From contig CBDFNJ010000002.1 in the NCBI GenBank assembly GCA_965250115.1, forward strand, positions 124,001 through 188,000: DNA of 64,000 nucleotides, written 5' to 3'. This document shows positions 60,812 through 64,000 of the stretch, piece after piece. The stretch comes from CBDFHB01 sp965250115. Its GTDB lineage: Bacteria; Acidobacteriota; Vicinamibacteria; Marinacidobacterales; SMYC01. A program made the translations under genes and the position numbers. The notes under the pieces are model-generated. The model was not told where the DNA came from, did not search any database, and worked only from the letters and a program-made list of their open reading frames with translations. How positions within the stretch are numbered: position 1 is the stretch's first letter; every line of letters begins with the position of its first letter.

Positions 60812-61599
60812 TCGACATTCCGGAGAAACTCTACTCCAAGGAGTACGCTCGCGAGAGAATCAAACTCATCGACGGGGAGAAGGCGTTTCAGGACATGCCT
60901 CCGTGGGGCGATCCGACGAACATGAAGAAGGTGCACCCGGAGTCTCCGACGCGCTTCGCTGCCGAGACTGCGAACGCGCTCGCAGGGAACGATCCGATGT
61001 TTCTTGCGAACAGTCAGGATACGACCTGCCTGAACGTGATGGACGGCGAGGGGAACGTCTTTTCGATGACCGAAAGTGACGGTCACCTCACGACACCTCT
61101 CATCCCCGGCTGGGGGTTTGGTGTCGGCAGCCGCGGCAGGCAGTTCAACCTCGACCCCGAGCTCGCGAACGTCGTGGCGCCCGGCAAGCGGCCGCGAAAC
61201 ACCAATACTCCGTTCATCATCATGAAGGACGGCAAGCCGTTGCTCGGACTGTCGCTGGCCGGTGGAGACATGCAAGCGCAGGCTCTGATGCAGATCTTCC
61301 TCAACGTCGCGGAATGGGGAATGACCCCACAGCAAGCCATGGATCATCCCCGGTTCGGGAGCTACAACTTCCCGGGAACCGGCCGCGAAGTGAACAGCGG
61401 TCCCGGTCGCTTGAACCTGGAGGGACGGATTCCGGCCGAGACCTTCGAGGCGCTGGGCAAGCTGGGTCACAAAGTGGAGAGCTGGGGACTCTGGAGCTAC
61501 GCCTCAGGGGATGGGACCATCACCTATCGGGACCCGCTGACCGGTTTCATCATGGCAGCCGCCGATCCCCGCCGCGAGATGTATGCGCTGGGGTATTGA
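60812..61599 (+). pseudogene. ggt: gamma-glutamyltransferase, 3' part
   Basis: About 262 residues covering the end of the large subunit and the whole small subunit. The autocatalytic nucleophile Thr is in SQDTTCLNVMDGEGNVFSMT (D-T-T, second Thr). The PLIPGWGFGVGSRGRQFNLD and PRNTNTPFIIMKDGKPLLGL blocks follow, ending GFIMAAADPRREMYALGY. The N-terminal half, with signal peptide and most of the large subunit, is missing at the IS5 junction. Confidence 0.88.
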
Positions 61600-61682
61600 C
61601 CGGAACGCCGCACTCAGAGGCCAGGGAACTTACCCCCAGTCCAACGGCGCGACTTCCGTCCGGACGCAGTTCAGGATGGCGG

Positions 61683-63233
61683 CTAGCGAACGAGCTCCGT
61701 CTCCTGAAACTGCGCGTACCATCCGAACCAGAAGGCCCGGCGCGCCGGCACCCGCGGCAAGCGAGCAAGCGAGGGGTCATCACTCACCAAAGCGTCCTCG
61801 GTGACGCTCCAGCGCTTGCCTTCGGCATCCCGGAGCGCGCCATCTTTCATCTGCTGGACGAAGCGTCGCTTTGAGGCATCGTAGACCCGGTTGGCGCCTT
61901 TCTTGCTCGTGACCACGACGAGGTCGTGGCCGGCAAAGGAAATGTGATGGATGCGGTTTTTCTTTTTCTTCAGGAACTTCGCCGAAAGGGCGAGGGGCTT
62001 CCGCTCAGCGTCCGAGGACGCTCCTTTCGCGCGGAGCAGCAGGGTCAGCACCTCGTCCTTGTTCTTGAGACGCTTGTCCGTCTTCGGAACTTCGAACATC
62101 AGGCGGTCGGTCCGGAAGTAGCCCCGGTAGGCGGCACCTTCGGAGTAGTCGCGCTCGAAGCCGGTCTCGATGGATAGCACCACGGTGTCGGGGTGGAGGG
62201 TGCGCCACTCCTTCCAGATCGTCGTCACGACCGGGTAGAACTCGAGCTCCAGGTCCTGACCCACCAGCTCGCCTATCACTGGCTTGCCCTCCACCGTCGA
62301 CCAGAGACTCTTCGACTCCTTGTCGAACATGAGCTTGTTCGAGCGATAGAGGAGCCCGCTGGTTCCCAAAGTACGGTGCTGTCCCCCGACCTCGGCGCCA
62401 TAAGGGATAACGGTTCCGCAGAGCGTGCAGTAGACGATTGCCAGCTCAATCCCGCCGATTCGGTCGCGGGCCATCTCGTGCCAGGCCAGGATTCGCTTGG
62501 GGTAGGCTCGCGCTTCGCCGTTTAGAGTCATTCCGAAAATGACATCGTCGTCGTCGAGGTAGCTCGCTTCGGAAGCGGGAACGTGCTCGGGGTGATCGAG
62601 AGGAGGAATGGCGTTCACCTTGACACCGCCCCAGTCCACTTCGTCGAGACGGATCAGGCTCTGGGCTCCGGGCGGAAAAAACTCCGCCATCCGCGGGTCG
62701 AGCTGGCGGTAGAGCCACGACTTGAAGAGTACGTAATCCGGATGGGGCTCGTAGGGACGATTCCACATCCATTTTCGCCAACGGTTGAGATTGTCACCGA
62801 AACCCTGGCCGGTTTGCTTCTCGAGGAAGCGGATCAATCTCGCTCTCGCCTGGGCCGCCGGGGAGCGAGCCGCGGGTGCTGAAGGCAGGTCGGGCGCCTG
62901 GGTAGTGCCGAAGCGCTGGTCCGAACCGCTCGGGTCCGGCCCCGATTCCGTTGGAAAACCGCCGCTCCGCCGTCGTCGCGAACTCGGCAGAAAACGCGCG
63001 ATGTCGATGAAAAGGCCAGTGTATCCATCCTTCCACGCTTCTGCGATCTTCGCGAGCGCCGCCTCCCCTTCCTCGCTCTTCTGGCTCGCGGCCTGCATGA
63101 AGAGCTCGATATCCGGCGGTTGCTGGGCCGTCTCGGAGGACGCCGCCGTTGAAGCAACGAGCAAGGTGACTGCGACCGCACGGGTGGTGGGCTTGCGGAT
63201 AAGCAGAAATATCATGTGACGGATGTGCTCCAT
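61683..63233 (-). CDS. DUF3179 protein, exported
   Basis: 516 residues from ATG 63233; an inner ATG 63215 is possible. Signal peptide (RAVAVTLLVASTAASSETAQ), a helical DUF-like N-terminal half with the RWRKWMWNRPYEPHPDYVLF motif, then DUF3179 from about residue 190: the PLDHPEHVPASEASYLDDDD loop, AYPKRILAWHEMARDRIGGI, IVYCTLCGTVIPY with a Cys pair, and GTSGLLYRSNKLMFDKESKS. The Cys pair and conserved His suggest a redox or metal role. Function unknown. Next gene upstream is the DUF2959-like one. Confidence 0.85.
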   Translation of the reverse strand: MEHIRHMIFLLIRKPTTRAVAVTLLVASTAASSETAQQPPDIELFMQAASQKSEEGEAALAKIAEAWKDGYTGLFIDIARFLPSSRRRRSGGFPTESGPDPSGSDQRFGTTQAPDLPSAPAARSPAAQARARLIRFLEKQTGQGFGDNLNRWRKWMWNRPYEPHPDYVLFKSWLYRQLDPRMAEFFPPGAQSLIRLDEVDWGGVKVNAIPPLDHPEHVPASEASYLDDDDVIFGMTLNGEARAYPKRILAWHEMARDRIGGIELAIVYCTLCGTVIPYGAEVGGQHRTLGTSGLLYRSNKLMFDKESKSLWSTVEGKPVIGELVGQDLELEFYPVVTTIWKEWRTLHPDTVVLSIETGFERDYSEGAAYRGYFRTDRLMFEVPKTDKRLKNKDEVLTLLLRAKGASSDAERKPLALSAKFLKKKKNRIHHISFAGHDLVVVTSKKGANRVYDASKRRFVQQMKDGALRDAEGKRWSVTEDALVSDDPSLARLPRVPARRAFWFGWYAQFQETELVR

Positions 63234-63354
63234 GACCAATTCGATAGTAACCGGCGGACCGGATATGAAAACCACCGGCCCAACAGAGGCTCCGGCCCAC
63301 GCCGATGCGACCGGAGCCTCGGATTTAGGGCGCGTCAGGAGGAAGCCGGCCGGG

Positions 63355-63993
63355 ACGAGCGCAGCGACTCGATATATCCGTTGGCCTTCTTCATCGCCGC
63401 GTCGATCTTCTCGAACAACTCCTTTCCCTGAGCGTTGAGCTTCTCGGCGTCGGGTTTCAGGCTCGAGATGCCGGTCGCATTCAGGTCGTGCCCGAGATAC
63501 GTCCACTGATCTTTCATGCTCGCCACGAAGGGCTCGTAGACATCTCCGGCCTCGTCGACCGAGTCGAGGACGCCGTCGAAATCGCCGCGCGCTTCCGTAG
63601 ATCCGGGCTTTCGATCTGCTCGAGGCTCGCGCTCCAGCCGGCGAAATAAGCGTCGGCCTGAACCTTCATCTCCTCCAGCTTCTTCCGTACCTCCTTCCGA
63701 CGCTTCTCGGTCTTCTCCATTTCGCCTTCCACGCCTTTGTAGGCCTTGCGGACGTCCTTGACATCGTCAGCGAAGATGGCGTTATAGGTGTCGAGCGTCT
63801 TGCCGATCTGCCCCCGAGCCGCAACCGCCTCTTTGACCACCTCCTCGGCCTTTTTAATAAGGTTATCCGTCTGCTTCAGCCCTTCGGGATCCGAGCCGAA
63901 GATCTGCGCTCCCGCACTTCGCGGCGACAGAGCCGTCGCGACCAAAAGCGCCAGCCCGAATGAGCCGGCACCCCATGTTTTGAAACATCTCAT
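63355..63993 (-). pseudogene. DUF2959-like secreted protein with a frameshift
   Basis: From ATG 63993, a signal peptide (GLALLVATALSPRSAGAQ) and helical GEMEKTEKRRKEVRKKLEEM with AYFAGWSASLEQIESPDLRK lead to a frame break at about 63578. The other frame continues DFDGVLDSVDEAGDVYEPFV, then SMKDQWTYLGHDLNATGISS and LKPDAEKL...KKANGYIESL to a stop near 63336. The parts together fit the length and coiled-coil layout of DUF2959. One indel, real or sequencing, explains it. Confidence 0.65.
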
Positions 63994-64000
63994 CCTTCCC

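Overview
The window is a GC-rich bacterial chromosome segment with an exceptional load of mobile DNA. The ordinary genes (secreted BNR/sortilin-like protein, DUF2911 and DUF3179 proteins, secreted M20 amidohydrolase, Omp85-type barrel, octaheme TPR lipoprotein, ATP-type PEP carboxykinase, gamma-glutamyltransferase) are those expected of a diderm such as Acidobacteriota or Gemmatimonadota. That placement is inference; no rRNA or other decisive marker was seen. At least ten mobile-element families are present, mostly truncated, nested or reduced to solo ends. Many neighbouring host genes are truncated, frameshifted or carry nonsense codons, which looks like a genome in an insertion-sequence expansion and gene-decay phase.

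Layout. 0-20 kb: an IS mosaic with islands of cargo: a DUF4399 lipoprotein, a PaaI-type thioesterase, the tail of a DrmC-like phospholipase D, two inverted copies of a DUF2911 gene, a DUF6508-membrane fusion protein, an intact IS with 121-bp non-autonomous derivatives, an AT-rich PD-(D/E)xK protein, two truncated group II introns, an intact IS3 element, a TrlF-type PHP fragment and a ferritin-like gene. 20-26.4 kb: a mostly host stretch with a MscS channel, a nonsense-mutated membrane protein, a Rieske ferredoxin plus pterin carbinolamine dehydratase pair and the M20 hydrolase. 26.4-32.6 kb: a truncated YhaN-like ATPase, a second copy of an rve-type IS, an IS1-like remnant and an intact hicB-hicA pair. 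32.8-36 kb: the 1,068-residue BNR protein.

36.4-42.2 kb: three nested elements (ISAzo13 inside IS256 inside a small IS remnant), each insertion marked by its target duplication, abutting a decaying CIRCE-controlled hsp20-groES-groEL operon. 42-48.5 kb: IS mosaic with a DUF3644 protein, a DUF6880 protein, a ferredoxin-metallo-beta-lactamase fusion and the tail of a methyltransferase. 48.5-60.8 kb: two direct IS5 copies, the second split by an IS256 element, bracketing a well-preserved host block (gpmA-pckA, a two-gene envelope operon, the octaheme TPR lipoprotein). 60.8-64 kb: the 3' part of gamma-glutamyltransferase, a DUF3179 protein and a frameshifted DUF2959-like gene.

Functionally the cargo between IS elements is rich in fragments resembling defence or conflict genes (DrmC, TrlF, YhaN, PD-(D/E)xK, HEPN-like DUF3644, methyltransferase tail, HicBA). 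No complete known multi-gene defence system was found. The most distinctive signals are the uniform 121-bp MITE family with its resident parent IS, the paired group II intron remnants sharing one IS-end junction, the DUF6508-membrane fusion, and the chaperone operon caught in decay.
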